Assembly (NCBI GenBank): GCA_021151835.1
Contig: JAGKWO010000001.1
Span: 62,001-126,000, forward strand
Origin: Gammaproteobacteria bacterium
GTDB lineage: Bacteria > Pseudomonadota > Gammaproteobacteria > Pseudomonadales > Cellvibrionaceae
Direction of reading: 5' to 3'
Length of the DNA: 64,000 bases
Positions 44,224 through 53,431 of this stretch are shown piece by piece. The notes beneath the pieces are model-generated. The model had not been told where the DNA came from, made no database searches, and saw only the letters and a program-made list of their open reading frames with translations. The translations under genes and the position numbers were made by a program. Position 1 is the stretch's first letter, and each line of letters begins with the position of its first letter.

Positions 44224-44283
44224 TTATCAGCAGTAAACGGGCGAATAGCTGCAAGGACGCAGCAACTACCTTTAGTAGGACCT

Positions 44284-44306
44284 ATTCCCTGTTCAAGGGA
44301 ATTTTT
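44284..44306 (+). terminator. intrinsic terminator
   Basis: ATTCCCT and AGGGAAT pair around GTTCA and are followed by TTTT. It ends the transcript of the receptor at 41389. Confidence 0.88.
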
Positions 44307-44466
44307 GGTCAAGGCAGATAACAACTAGCGCAAGAAAAATCACGCAGAGAATTACCAACTACTGTAGTAAAAAATAACAGGTAATCAATCGTCAAAAAAG
44401 ACGGCTCACGTTTCAATACAATTCCCAGGATAATTTTTTTAGACTATTTTCTTTCATCAGCAAACT

Positions 44467-44775
44467 ATGTCTTTAGCGGTGAGCATACAATTGGTTAATT
44501 TAGAATATTTTTTATGGGGAACGATTCCCATTTTAATTAACATATCTTTAATGTTATCGATCAGAAAAAAATTATCGCTGCCGCCAGGAAGGTATTTATT
44601 ATGCTGGTTATTGGTTGTGGAATTATTAGGTTCTCTTTTAGGCCCCAAATGCATGTGCAGTGATTACACAGAAGCTTTGGTTTCAACTTTTGGAGCTGCA
44701 TTAGTGTATGGAGGCTTGATGTTTTTTATATATGTACTTTACAAACTATGGGGAAAAAAATTTTATAAAACATGA
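44467..44775 (+). CDS. small membrane protein of unknown function
   Basis: A 102-residue protein with three hydrophobic stretches (FLWGTIPILINISLML, LLCWLLVVELLGSLL and LVYGGLMFFIYVLYKL) and a basic C-terminus. It has no family that I recognise. Its base composition is clearly more A/T-rich than neighbouring genes, which may indicate foreign origin. A Cys pair (KCMCSD) lies in the middle loop. The ATG at 44467 lacks a strong ribosome-binding site, so this is a probable but not certain gene. Confidence 0.5.
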   Translation: MSLAVSIQLVNLEYFLWGTIPILINISLMLSIRKKLSLPPGRYLLCWLLVVELLGSLLGPKCMCSDYTEALVSTFGAALVYGGLMFFIYVLYKLWGKKFYKT

Positions 44776-44916
44776 GTTTTTAAAAATGGGCTATCCAAGT
44801 ATATTTAATCGGGTAGCTTATTTTCTTACTATAGGTCATTTTAGAAAGTAAACATATTGGCCAGCATGAAAGGATTTACATGCTGATCCCGGTATTCCTT
44901 TACAACCAAAATATTC

Positions 44917-44942
44917 ATTGGCGGAGTTCTTACTCCGCCAAT
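44917..44942. terminator. bidirectional hairpin terminator
   Basis: ATTGGCGGAGT and ACTCCGCCAAT form a perfect 11-bp stem with a 4-nt loop. It lies just after the MDR oxidoreductase stop on the minus strand and may also stop transcripts from the small membrane protein gene. Confidence 0.75.
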
Positions 44943-44948
44943 GTTTAT

Positions 44949-45983
44949 TTACACTGGACTCGCAACCTCTATCAATAACTTGCCAAAATTTTTCCCTTGC
45001 AATAAACCAATAAACGCCTCCGGCGCATTTTCCAAACCCTGGATTTTATTTTCGCGCAATTTTACTTTTCCAGTACGAATCCATTTGTGCATTTCATGTG
45101 CAAATTCTTCATAGCGGGTAGCGAAGTGATCGAGAATAACAAAGCCTTCAACATGGATACGTTTTTGCAGGATTGCTGCCATTAACAACGGCACTTTATT
45201 AGGTGCTGCTGGTAGTGTTTTATCATTGTAATGGGCAATTAGACCACACACTGGAATACGCGCATAAAGATTAAGCAGTGGTAACACCGCATCAAACACT
45301 TCGCCACCCACATTTTCGAAATAAATATCAATGCCGTCCGGGCAGGCTTGTGCCAATACGTTGGCGAAGTCGGGATGATTGCGATCAATACAAATATCAA
45401 AACCCAATTCCTCTGTTGCGTAGCGACTTTTATCGGCACCACTCACCACACCAATCACGCGCAACCCTTTTAGTTTTGCAATTTGCCCGACCACTGCGCC
45501 CACAGCACCGGTTGCGGCAGCGACAACCAATGTTTCTCCGGGTTTTGGTTGGCCAATATCGAGCAGGCCAATGTAGGCGGTGAAACCAGGCATACCTAAT
45601 CCACCCAATGCGAGTGAGGGCTCTGCCATATCGCCCAATTTCCTCAGGTCGCTGCCATCTGATAAAGAATAGTCTTGCCAGCCTGAATTGCCCAACACCA
45701 ATTCACCAACCCGGAAATTTTCATTGCGCGATGAAACAACCTGATTCACCGTACCACCAACCATAGGCTCACCCAATTTAACGGCCGGCGCATAGACCGG
45801 GCCGATTTCGTCCATTAAATTGCGCATATACGGATCAAGTGAAAGATAAAGCGTGCGCAATAAAACCTGACCATCAGCGGGAGCCGGAACCAGAGTTTCG
45901 TGCAAGCGGAAATTTTCCACTACCGGTAAACCCTGCGGATGTGATGCAAGAAGAATTTGGCGATTGCTGGTTTTCGTTTGCAT
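44949..45983 (-). CDS. zinc-independent MDR oxidoreductase (NADP-dependent, CurA/LTB4DH-like)
   Basis: A 344-residue medium-chain dehydrogenase/reductase without the zinc-binding cysteines. The nucleotide site is VVAAATGAVGAVVGQIAKLK. Further family blocks are LDPYMRNLMDE, LGGLGMPGFTAYIGLLDIGQ and IYFENVGGEVFDAVLPLLN. Such enzymes reduce the double bond of alpha,beta-unsaturated ketones and aldehydes using NADPH. The start at 45983 follows an AAGGAA; a longer frame lacks support. The MFS gene is 59 nt upstream in the same direction, with the AraC regulator divergent. This suggests an inducible detoxification or export unit. Confidence 0.9.
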   Translation of the reverse strand: MQTKTSNRQILLASHPQGLPVVENFRLHETLVPAPADGQVLLRTLYLSLDPYMRNLMDEIGPVYAPAVKLGEPMVGGTVNQVVSSRNENFRVGELVLGNSGWQDYSLSDGSDLRKLGDMAEPSLALGGLGMPGFTAYIGLLDIGQPKPGETLVVAAATGAVGAVVGQIAKLKGLRVIGVVSGADKSRYATEELGFDICIDRNHPDFANVLAQACPDGIDIYFENVGGEVFDAVLPLLNLYARIPVCGLIAHYNDKTLPAAPNKVPLLMAAILQKRIHVEGFVILDHFATRYEEFAHEMHKWIRTGKVKLRENKIQGLENAPEAFIGLLQGKNFGKLLIEVASPV

Positions 45984-46041
45984 ACTATTTTCCTTTTCGT
46001 ATTTACATTCGCTGTTTAAAAATATCGTGTTAAACAACCGG

Positions 46042-47259
46042 TTAATTTGCATGGGTTTTGCGCGGACCAAACATCAATACTACAGCGACGCCAACAGTGA
46101 TTGCGATTAGCGCAAATACAGGGCCACCTAACGCACCGATATGATCAACCAGCAACCCGCCACCAATTGCACCACTGGCAATCGCAATTTGAAATGCCGC
46201 TACTAATAAACCGCCAGCACCTTCGGCCTGATCTGGCGCGGCGCGCACAATCCATGTCTGGAAACCGATTGGGAATGCGCCAAATGCAAAACCCCATAAG
46301 GCGATAGAAAATGCTGCAACACTCGCATTACCGCCGCCAATAATTAATGTCAGCGCGAGGATGACAATCAGCGCACCACCACTGGCAATCGCAAAACGCT
46401 CACTGCGTTCGGCGATAAGCGCGCCGGCAAAATTACCGAAGAAACCACCAATCCCATAACCCAAAAGAACTGCGGAAATTGCACTGACCGGCAAATGGGT
46501 GATGTCTTCCAATAATGGGCGAATATATGTGAAGCCCGCAAAATGACCGGAGATAACCAGCAACACCGCCAGCAATGCAACACGCACGTGGGTGCGCCCA
46601 AGTAATTCAAACAGCGTGCGCAAATTGGGATTATCTTTTGGCGGCAATGCGGGAATCGCAAAAAATTGCGCGATGATAGTTACCAGGCTCAAACCACCGG
46701 CAACGATAAACGCACTGCGCCATCCCCACAAATCACCGATGTAAGCACCCAGGGGCGCGGCGCATACGGTTGCGACAGAAACACCGGTCAGAATTACCGA
46801 CATCGCGCGCGCAAATAAATTGTCCGGCACCAGGCGCATGGCCAGGGCCGCAGACATCGACCAAAAACCACCAAGCGCAACACCCAGCAAAATGCGGGAC
46901 ACAAGCAACACCGCAAAATTTTCTGCCGTCGCGGCGAGCACATTGGAAATGACCAGCAATAGCGACAGAACCAGCAGCACCAGTTTGCGATCCAGATTAC
47001 GGGTGATAACAGGAATGGTCGGAGCCGCAATCGCACCCACCAGCGCCGTTGCCGTAACAGCCTGACCGGCGGCGCCGGCGGAAATACCCAGGTCAGCGGC
47101 CATTGCGGTCAGCAAACTGGCCGGCAAAAACTCGGCGGTCACCAAACCAAATACACCCAGCGCAAGGCTGATAATTCCCGGCCAGTTGGCAACAGAAGCA
47201 TCGGGAGGCGCGAGGGGAGGAAGCAAGGCGGGATTAGCGGGGGAAGTGGTATCGTTCAT
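46042..47259 (-). CDS. MFS transporter (DHA1-type efflux)
   Basis: A 405-residue inner-membrane carrier with 12 predicted helices. It belongs to the arabinose-efflux/drug:H+ antiporter-1 group (FGLVTAEFLPASLLTAMAAD in the first loop region and RILLGVALGGFWSMSAALAM as the motif C region). Predicted to export small molecules by proton exchange; the substrate is unknown. ATG at 47259 has AGGA upstream. It is co-transcribed with the MDR oxidoreductase, and the AraC regulator is read in the opposite direction from a 124-nt shared promoter region. Confidence 0.92.
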   Translation of the reverse strand: MNDTTSPANPALLPPLAPPDASVANWPGIISLALGVFGLVTAEFLPASLLTAMAADLGISAGAAGQAVTATALVGAIAAPTIPVITRNLDRKLVLLVLSLLLVISNVLAATAENFAVLLVSRILLGVALGGFWSMSAALAMRLVPDNLFARAMSVILTGVSVATVCAAPLGAYIGDLWGWRSAFIVAGGLSLVTIIAQFFAIPALPPKDNPNLRTLFELLGRTHVRVALLAVLLVISGHFAGFTYIRPLLEDITHLPVSAISAVLLGYGIGGFFGNFAGALIAERSERFAIASGGALIVILALTLIIGGGNASVAAFSIALWGFAFGAFPIGFQTWIVRAAPDQAEGAGGLLVAAFQIAIASGAIGGGLLVDHIGALGGPVFALIAITVGVAVVLMFGPRKTHAN

Positions 47260-47383
47260 GGGCGGTCCTACGTAATTTGAGAAGAAGCTCGAAAATGTAG
47301 CCGCAGTGTAGGGTTAGAATTTTGGCTTTTCTATGATATAAAATCCGAAAGGCATGACTTTTTATCCAAACTGAGTAGCTGCT

Positions 47384-48316
47384 ATGCGCGATACCTTGAC
47401 CGAAATCCTGCTCGGCCTGCGCCTTGATGGTGTGGAATATGGCCGCTGCCTGCTAAGCCCGCCATGGGCGGTTGCCTTCCCCGCGCAAAAAATGGCGCGC
47501 TTTCACTTTGTCGCCCAGGGCGGTTGCTGGGTGCGCACGCGCACAACAGAGTGGGTGCAATTAAATCCGGGGGATGCCGTACTGTTCCCACGCGGCAGCT
47601 TCCATATATTGGCAAGCTCGCCCGATGTCCCCGCCATTGATATAGATTCCCTCGCCCGCCGCGCGGTAACGGAAAATATTTACCTGGTGAATGGCGATCT
47701 GGCCGACAGCGACAATCAACCGGATGTCATGTTTTGTGGGGCGATGCGTTTCAACCTCGACCCGCTTCATCCGCTGGTTGCAATGATGCCAGACATGATG
47801 CGCGCCGGTGACCTGGCGACCCGCGATCCATCGGTACCCGTTTTACTGGAGTCAATGGAACGCGAAATTACCCTCGCCCGCATCGGCGCCTGCGGCATAC
47901 TCGCGCGCCTTGCCGATGTGTTGGCGGCCAGCATTATCCGCGCCTGGGTTGAGTGTGCATGCAGTAATTCGGATGGTTGGATTGCTGCTGTCCGCTGCCC
48001 GCAAATTGGCAAAGTATTGGCTGCAATCCACACCCAACCGGAACAGGATTGGACCGTCGCCAGCCTCGCGGCGGTAATGGGTGCATCGCGCTCAAGTTTT
48101 ACCGACAAGTTCACGCGCACCCTCGGTGAATCGCCGGCCAAATATGTTGCGCGCGTGAAAATGTTCCAGGCCCGCCACTGGATTGCACAGGACGGCATGC
48201 GCATCGCGGTAGCAGCGAATCGCCTTGGTTATGATTCTGAAGCCGCGTTCAGCCGTGCGTTCAAGCGTATTATCGGCCACCCGCCAAGTGAAGAACGGCA
48301 AGTGGAACCCATTTAA
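47384..48316 (+). CDS. AraC-family transcriptional regulator
   Basis: A 310-residue activator. Residues 1-185 are an AraC-type cupin sensor domain (GGCWVRTRTTEWVQLNPGDA, AVLFPRGSFHILASS). Residues 200-305 are two helix-turn-helix motifs (LAAVMGASRSSFTDKFTRTL, VAANRLGYDSEAAFSRAFKR). It should control the divergent MFS-MDR operon when a small ligand binds the cupin domain; this role is inferred from position. A stem-loop (48360-48384) follows the gene. Confidence 0.93.
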   Translation: MRDTLTEILLGLRLDGVEYGRCLLSPPWAVAFPAQKMARFHFVAQGGCWVRTRTTEWVQLNPGDAVLFPRGSFHILASSPDVPAIDIDSLARRAVTENIYLVNGDLADSDNQPDVMFCGAMRFNLDPLHPLVAMMPDMMRAGDLATRDPSVPVLLESMEREITLARIGACGILARLADVLAASIIRAWVECACSNSDGWIAAVRCPQIGKVLAAIHTQPEQDWTVASLAAVMGASRSSFTDKFTRTLGESPAKYVARVKMFQARHWIAQDGMRIAVAANRLGYDSEAAFSRAFKRIIGHPPSEERQVEPI

Positions 48317-48359
48317 CGCCTATCGAACATCCGCGTCATTAACCAACACACAACCCATT

Positions 48360-48384
48360 CACTCCCGGTTCACATCCGGGAGTG
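48360..48384 (+). terminator. stem-loop after the AraC regulator
   Basis: CACTCCCGG and CCGGGAGTG pair perfectly around a 7-nt loop. No T-run follows, so it may only stabilise the mRNA end. Confidence 0.5.
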
Positions 48385-48528
48385 AGAATGGACGCCTGAA
48401 CCACCGTAATCCGGAAGAGTCTACTATCCAGTATTACCATCAAGAACAAACCTGCCATTTAAAAAACCGCTATCAACAAACTTGATAGTGATATCCAGAA
48501 AATGTTTTACCAGATAAGGAACAACACC

Positions 48529-49149
48529 ATGATCAAAAGCACAGGCTTAATATCATTAATGGGTTTACTGGCAATCACCACATCGCTCCCACTTCTCGCG
48601 GACACATTAAAAGTCGATATGAAACCTGGTTTGTGGGAACACCGCATTAAATTAATCGGCGGCAATGATCTCGCGGCGCAAACCGAACAAATGCAACAAG
48701 CGATGGAAGAAGTAAAAAAACAAATGGCCGGTTTACCACCCGAACAACGCAAAATGATGGAAGATATGATGGCCCAACAGGGCATGAAATTTTCTGATCA
48801 AGGCGTAAGTATGCAGAACGATAAAGTGCAAATCAGTAAAGATGGCACTGTCGTTAAACAGTGTGTTACCCAGGCGCAAATCGATAAAGGTTATGTACCT
48901 GAAACCGGCGACGAATGCAAACCCACCATCACCCAAATCAGCAAGACAAAATTCAAAACCACTTACGCGTGCACCGGCCAACAAAGTGCAAAAGGTGAAG
49001 GTGAAATCGAGTTTGTATCACCAACACAATACAAAGGTAAAGCCTACTTCATTACCAACACCTATGGCCAATCACAACGCTACGACACAGAGCAAACGGG
49101 ATCATGGTTAGCGAGTGATTGTGGGAATATAAAGCCGGAAGATTATTAG
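48529..49149 (+). CDS. DUF3617 exported protein
   Basis: A 206-residue protein with a signal peptide (ending SLPLLADTL). It has the DUF3617 opening MKPGLWEHRIKLIG and a C-terminal domain with paired cysteines (KQCVTQAQI, CKPTITQ, YACTG). A Met/Gln-rich stretch (residues 45-80) separates the two. DUF3617 proteins are periplasmic or surface proteins of unknown role. The ATG at 48529 has AAGGA upstream. It stands alone; the downstream genes are convergent. Confidence 0.85.
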   Translation: MIKSTGLISLMGLLAITTSLPLLADTLKVDMKPGLWEHRIKLIGGNDLAAQTEQMQQAMEEVKKQMAGLPPEQRKMMEDMMAQQGMKFSDQGVSMQNDKVQISKDGTVVKQCVTQAQIDKGYVPETGDECKPTITQISKTKFKTTYACTGQQSAKGEGEIEFVSPTQYKGKAYFITNTYGQSQRYDTEQTGSWLASDCGNIKPEDY

Positions 49150-49213
49150 TAGATTATTTTTTGATAAGTAGGAACTACTCCTAAATTAAAACACTTTAAA
49201 TATTTAGACATAA

Positions 49214-49263
49214 AACTGCACCTTAATCGGTTGGGCGGAGTATCCAACTTTTAGGGTGCAGTT
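49214..49263. repeat. 50-bp palindromic element resembling abutted IS3-type ends
   Basis: AACTGCACC at 49214-49222 pairs with GGTGCAGTT at 49255-49263, and an inner GGTTGG/CCAAC pair nests within. Each arm resembles the terminal inverted repeats common in IS3-family elements (TGCACCC...AAGTTGG). No transposase is present. On the minus strand it ends with TTTT and could terminate the receptor operon. Confidence 0.5.
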
Positions 49264-49309
49264 CACACGCGTGCCTATATTCTCCGCAAGCAATCCCCAC
49301 TCTTTTAAT

Positions 49310-51391
49310 TCACCAATCCCACTGCCACACCAAACTGGCCTCGCGCCCGCGATTGGGTACTGCACCGATAATGCCTGCCCCCTGGGGGGGAGTGGCATAG
49401 GTTTTATCGAATAAATTCTTCGCCGCCAATGCGAGACTTTGAGTGTGATTGATCTGGTACCGCAGTTGGCTGTTCGCATACCAAAAGGAAGCTAAGGGTG
49501 CGCGTTGATTGGCGGAAAGTGCATAGTCGCGTTCATTATTGTAAATAGCGGAAATATTCCAGTTCCATTTTCCCTGTTGATAATTTAATCCAATTGAACT
49601 TAATTGATCAGCTTCACGAAAATAGGAATCCGGTAAGTTGCGTAAGCTGCTGTAGTGGCTACGTAACATCCAGCTATTATTTATTTGCCAATCAAAACGC
49701 AAACCTCCGCCGTAATTTTCCTGATCCACACCATTAATATAAGTGCGAATACCATTTTTAAATCCAGCCCCGATCGGATTTTCATATTTATTGTGATAAA
49801 ACGTTGCCCCCAGGGTAATAGCATTCCAGGAACCCAACCATAAAAACTCACTGGTTTTAACCACTTCGCTGCCCAGATTGGGATTACCTGCTATCAGGGG
49901 ATTATTCAGCAAACCGGTTTCAGAAAAACTGGGGGCTCGAAACGCTTCGCCGTACAATATTTTAACGGTGTGATGCGGATTTAATTGGTGCACAATGCCA
50001 ATACGCGGGCTGGCGCGGCTGCCAATCATTTCATAATGGTCATAACGCACACCGGTCGTTAAACGGGTAGCGGGTGTGACATTATACAACCATTGACTGT
50101 AGATCCCGCTTATATTCCTTGAATCCCGCGCACCGCTTGCAGTCGCATGCTCAAAGTTACCGTAATAATTAATTGGAAATTGTTTGTGTACCAATTGCCC
50201 CATATCGTAATTGTTATAGGCTTGTGCCTCTGCTTCAGTTTCGCGTTGCCATTCAATACCAAATTGCGTGCTTAAGCGTGTATTAATTTCCAGGTCGCTC
50301 GCCAGGTTGAACTGATATGCCTCACCAAATAACCTCACTTTCGCCAGCATGGGTTCATTGCTGGCAGGTTGACTCAATTCAACCAGGTCGCCGGCGTCGA
50401 ACAACATTGCATTAAAATATTGGCGCATATCCCGATAACTAATTGATGCGTTTATTTTCCAGTTAGCAGCCGGTACCAGGGCTTGCTCAAAGCGAAGCAA
50501 ACGTGCCTCTTGCCGATAAAAATTAAAATCGTTGTTTATTTTTTCCAACACATAAAAATCGTCTGCATCTACCCGTGAAAAAAAAGCCTGTAATTTGCTA
50601 CCGGCATAAGCCAGATTCCAGTCAATTACCGTTTCTTCACGCGGATCACGTGTGTCTGTGCCGTTGATGTTATAGGCCTGGCCGTCGTCTGCAGATAAAC
50701 GGGTGTACAAATTAGTTTGCCAGTCGCCAGATTCATGTGACAGGTTGAGGTCTGCCGTGCGTTTATGGTTTTCTCCCAGGCCTACCCGTAAAGAACGCGC
50801 TTGTTTACGGCTGATGATGTTGATCACACCGGTAAATGCGCCTGAACCATAAATTGCGGAAGCCGGGCCCCGGATGATTTCCACTCGCTCGATATTAGCC
50901 AGCGGATAAAGCACAAGCGCACTGTCTGCACCGCCCGAGCGAGGATCAGTCATGGTACGGCCATCCACCAGTAGTAAAATTTCACGGGAACGTATGCCCT
51001 GGCGCCGCCCGCGAATACTGTAGGAATAATTTACCGGCGAGTCTGCGCTGCGATTCACCTGCATTCCCGGCACCATCGCTAATAATTCATGCAAATAATC
51101 GAGACCTGATGCATCCAGCTGCTGGCGAGTAAACACTGTGGTGTAGGAAGGCACCGTTTTAATAGATTCCTCGCGCAAGGTCGCACCGGTAATATTCACT
51201 TGCATCAGTTGTTCCAGGTTCATTTCAAGCAACGAATCCTCATTGGCATGCGTGACCATTGCGGGAATTACAAATATCAACGTGAGTATTTTTTTAACAA
51301 AAAAAATACTGCGAAAAATATCGTTACATAATGAAGTGATAAAAACTACCGGATAGGACATAGCGGATATCTTGAATAATTGTTTTTTCAT
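49310..51391 (-). CDS. TonB-dependent receptor, short type (third of tandem triplet)
   Basis: A 693-residue receptor with a signal region and an extra N-terminal hydrophobic stretch. Plug blocks are LEQLMQVNITGATLREESIK, VFTRQQLDASGLDYLHELLA and VEIIRGPASAIYGSGAFTGV. The barrel ends in SLVWQWDW. It is a paralogue of the two receptors upstream (conserved RGRRQG, YGEAFRAPSFSETGLLNNP and KNLFDKTYATPPQGAGIIG). Its start overlaps the stop of the preceding receptor by 1 nt (TAATG), so translation is coupled. It lies at the end of a six-gene operon with YfiR and c-di-GMP genes. Confidence 0.92.
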   Translation of the reverse strand: MKKQLFKISAMSYPVVFITSLCNDIFRSIFFVKKILTLIFVIPAMVTHANEDSLLEMNLEQLMQVNITGATLREESIKTVPSYTTVFTRQQLDASGLDYLHELLAMVPGMQVNRSADSPVNYSYSIRGRRQGIRSREILLLVDGRTMTDPRSGGADSALVLYPLANIERVEIIRGPASAIYGSGAFTGVINIISRKQARSLRVGLGENHKRTADLNLSHESGDWQTNLYTRLSADDGQAYNINGTDTRDPREETVIDWNLAYAGSKLQAFFSRVDADDFYVLEKINNDFNFYRQEARLLRFEQALVPAANWKINASISYRDMRQYFNAMLFDAGDLVELSQPASNEPMLAKVRLFGEAYQFNLASDLEINTRLSTQFGIEWQRETEAEAQAYNNYDMGQLVHKQFPINYYGNFEHATASGARDSRNISGIYSQWLYNVTPATRLTTGVRYDHYEMIGSRASPRIGIVHQLNPHHTVKILYGEAFRAPSFSETGLLNNPLIAGNPNLGSEVVKTSEFLWLGSWNAITLGATFYHNKYENPIGAGFKNGIRTYINGVDQENYGGGLRFDWQINNSWMLRSHYSSLRNLPDSYFREADQLSSIGLNYQQGKWNWNISAIYNNERDYALSANQRAPLASFWYANSQLRYQINHTQSLALAAKNLFDKTYATPPQGAGIIGAVPNRGREASLVWQWDW

Positions 51392-53415
51392 TATTGGAAC
51401 TGCCAGTTAATCTTGATGCTGGTTTCGCGCGCGCGATTCGGCACACCGCCAATTAACCCAGCCCCTTGCGCCGGGGTTGCGTAGCTTTTATCAAATACAT
51501 TTTTTACTGCAAGCGCCACACTGGTTGATCGATGAAGTTGATAAAGCAATTGCGTATTGCCATACCAGTAAGCGTCCAGTTGCGCGCGCTGGTTTGCGTT
51601 GAGTTGGTAACCACGTTTACCCTGGTAAACTGCAGAAAAATTCCAATTCCATTGTTGGTATTGATAATTCACCCCCATGGAACCAAGGGAATCCGCTTCG
51701 CGGAAATAGGCATCGGGTAAATCGTGCAATGAATTTGCCTGGATGTTGAACATCCAATACTCATTAATTTGCCAGTTAATACGGCTGCTAACGCCATAAT
51801 TTTTTTGTCTTGACCCATTAACATAAGTACGGGTGGTGCCCATGAAGCCGGCGGTGATGGGGTTTTCATATTGGTTGTGATAAACAGTTGCACCAACCGT
51901 TAATTGATCCCAGATTCCATACCATAATAATTCACTGGATTTTACCGTTTCACTCAGCAGGTTCGGGTTACCAACTAACACCGGGTTATTTAACAAATCC
52001 GTTTCACCAAATGTCGGCGCACGAAATGCTTCGCTGTAAAATAATTTGAGAGTGTGCCGTTCATTAAGTTGATGAACCAGTGCAAAGCGCGGACTGGTGC
52101 GGGTATCCAGTGATTCATAATGATCGTGGCGCAAACCGAGAGTTAAACGTGTCCCCTCCCCCAACTGATAAAGCCACTGCGCATAAATGCCTGATACAGC
52201 GCGCGACTTTTCCCCACCAACAATGGTTTCGTGCTCAATTTCGCCATACCAGGTAATCGGGTACTCGCGGCGTGCCCATTGCGCGAGATCGTAATTATTG
52301 TAGGAGCGCGCGCGTATTTCGCGCTGGTGTTGCCACTCCAATCCAAATTGGATACTTGATAATTCATTGATGTTCACATCATTGGCGACATTAAAGCGAT
52401 AGGCTTCGCTTGCTAATAAACCCCGCGTTAATAAGGGGGCATTGCTGGCTGGTTGGCTGTTAGTTGCCAGTGATCCGGCAGGCAGGAGAGTGCCTTTTAA
52501 TTCCTGTTCTGCGTACTCATGGCCCAGGGCCAGATTTATTTTCCAGGCATCGGTTGGATTTAATTCCTGGTCAGCGCGCAAGTGGCGATAAATTTGCCAG
52601 TAATTGTTGTAATCGTTATTGATTTTTTCCAGTGCATAAAAATCTTCTGCTTCCTGTTCAGAATAAAATGCCTGCACGCGGGTATTGCGGTATTTCAGAT
52701 TCCAATCCACCAACGTTTCCCGGTGCGGATCGTAAGTATATTGATTACCGATGTGATAGCGCTGCCCATCATCAGTAGCGAGATGAGTGTAAAAATCCGT
52801 TTGCCATTCACCGGCGCTTCCAGAGAAATTAATATCCGCAATACGTTTGGCATGGTCACCCAGGCTGATTTTCAATTGCTTGATTTGTTGGCGGCTGACA
52901 ATGTTAATAACGCCCGAGAACGCTCCCGAACCATATATGGCCGATGCCGGTCCGCGCATAATTTCCAGGCGTTCGATATTTGCTAACGGAAACATATGCA
53001 ATGCTGATTCAATACCACCGGAACGCGGGTCGGTAAATACGCGGCCATCAACCAGCAACAATACTTCGCGCGATTGGCCGCCCTGGCGCCGGCCACGGAC
53101 ACTGAAAGAATAACTGCCGGGGCTATCGCCGGAACGGGTAACCTGGAAGCCGGGCACAAGGTTAAGTAATTCGTGCAGATAATCCAGCCCCAATGCCTCC
53201 AGTTGCGCGTGGGTATAAACCGTTGTTGACGAAGGCACGGTTTTGATTGATTCCTGGCGCAAAGTGGAACCGGTGATGCTGACTTGCAGCAACTGCTCCA
53301 GATCCATTTCAAGAATGGACTGCTCATTAGCAGAAACTGAGACGGCGACCAGTACAGCCAATGCAGTGAATAGTGTCGCTGTGAGCTTCGCCTGGATATG
53401 TTTTCTTTGGGCCAT
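51391..53415 (-). CDS. TonB-dependent receptor, short type (second of tandem triplet)
   Basis: A 674-residue receptor with a signal peptide (ending AVSVSA). The mature N-terminus MDLEQLLQVSITGSTLRQES precedes a plug with VPGFQVTRSGDSPGSYSFSV and LEIMRGPASAIYGSGAFSGV. The barrel contains KLFYSEAFRAPTFGETDLLN and ends INWQFQ. It is the closest paralogue of the receptor downstream, with 1-nt overlap. The gap to the receptor upstream is only 16 nt. Confidence 0.92.
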   Translation of the reverse strand: MAQRKHIQAKLTATLFTALAVLVAVSVSANEQSILEMDLEQLLQVSITGSTLRQESIKTVPSSTTVYTHAQLEALGLDYLHELLNLVPGFQVTRSGDSPGSYSFSVRGRRQGGQSREVLLLVDGRVFTDPRSGGIESALHMFPLANIERLEIMRGPASAIYGSGAFSGVINIVSRQQIKQLKISLGDHAKRIADINFSGSAGEWQTDFYTHLATDDGQRYHIGNQYTYDPHRETLVDWNLKYRNTRVQAFYSEQEAEDFYALEKINNDYNNYWQIYRHLRADQELNPTDAWKINLALGHEYAEQELKGTLLPAGSLATNSQPASNAPLLTRGLLASEAYRFNVANDVNINELSSIQFGLEWQHQREIRARSYNNYDLAQWARREYPITWYGEIEHETIVGGEKSRAVSGIYAQWLYQLGEGTRLTLGLRHDHYESLDTRTSPRFALVHQLNERHTLKLFYSEAFRAPTFGETDLLNNPVLVGNPNLLSETVKSSELLWYGIWDQLTVGATVYHNQYENPITAGFMGTTRTYVNGSRQKNYGVSSRINWQINEYWMFNIQANSLHDLPDAYFREADSLGSMGVNYQYQQWNWNFSAVYQGKRGYQLNANQRAQLDAYWYGNTQLLYQLHRSTSVALAVKNVFDKSYATPAQGAGLIGGVPNRARETSIKINWQFQ

Positions 53416-53431
53416 TGTTTTTTAGAGCGTT

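Noticed and set aside
49214..49263. Intact insertion sequence
   Set aside because: Only end-like sequences are present, with no transposase frame and no clear target duplication.
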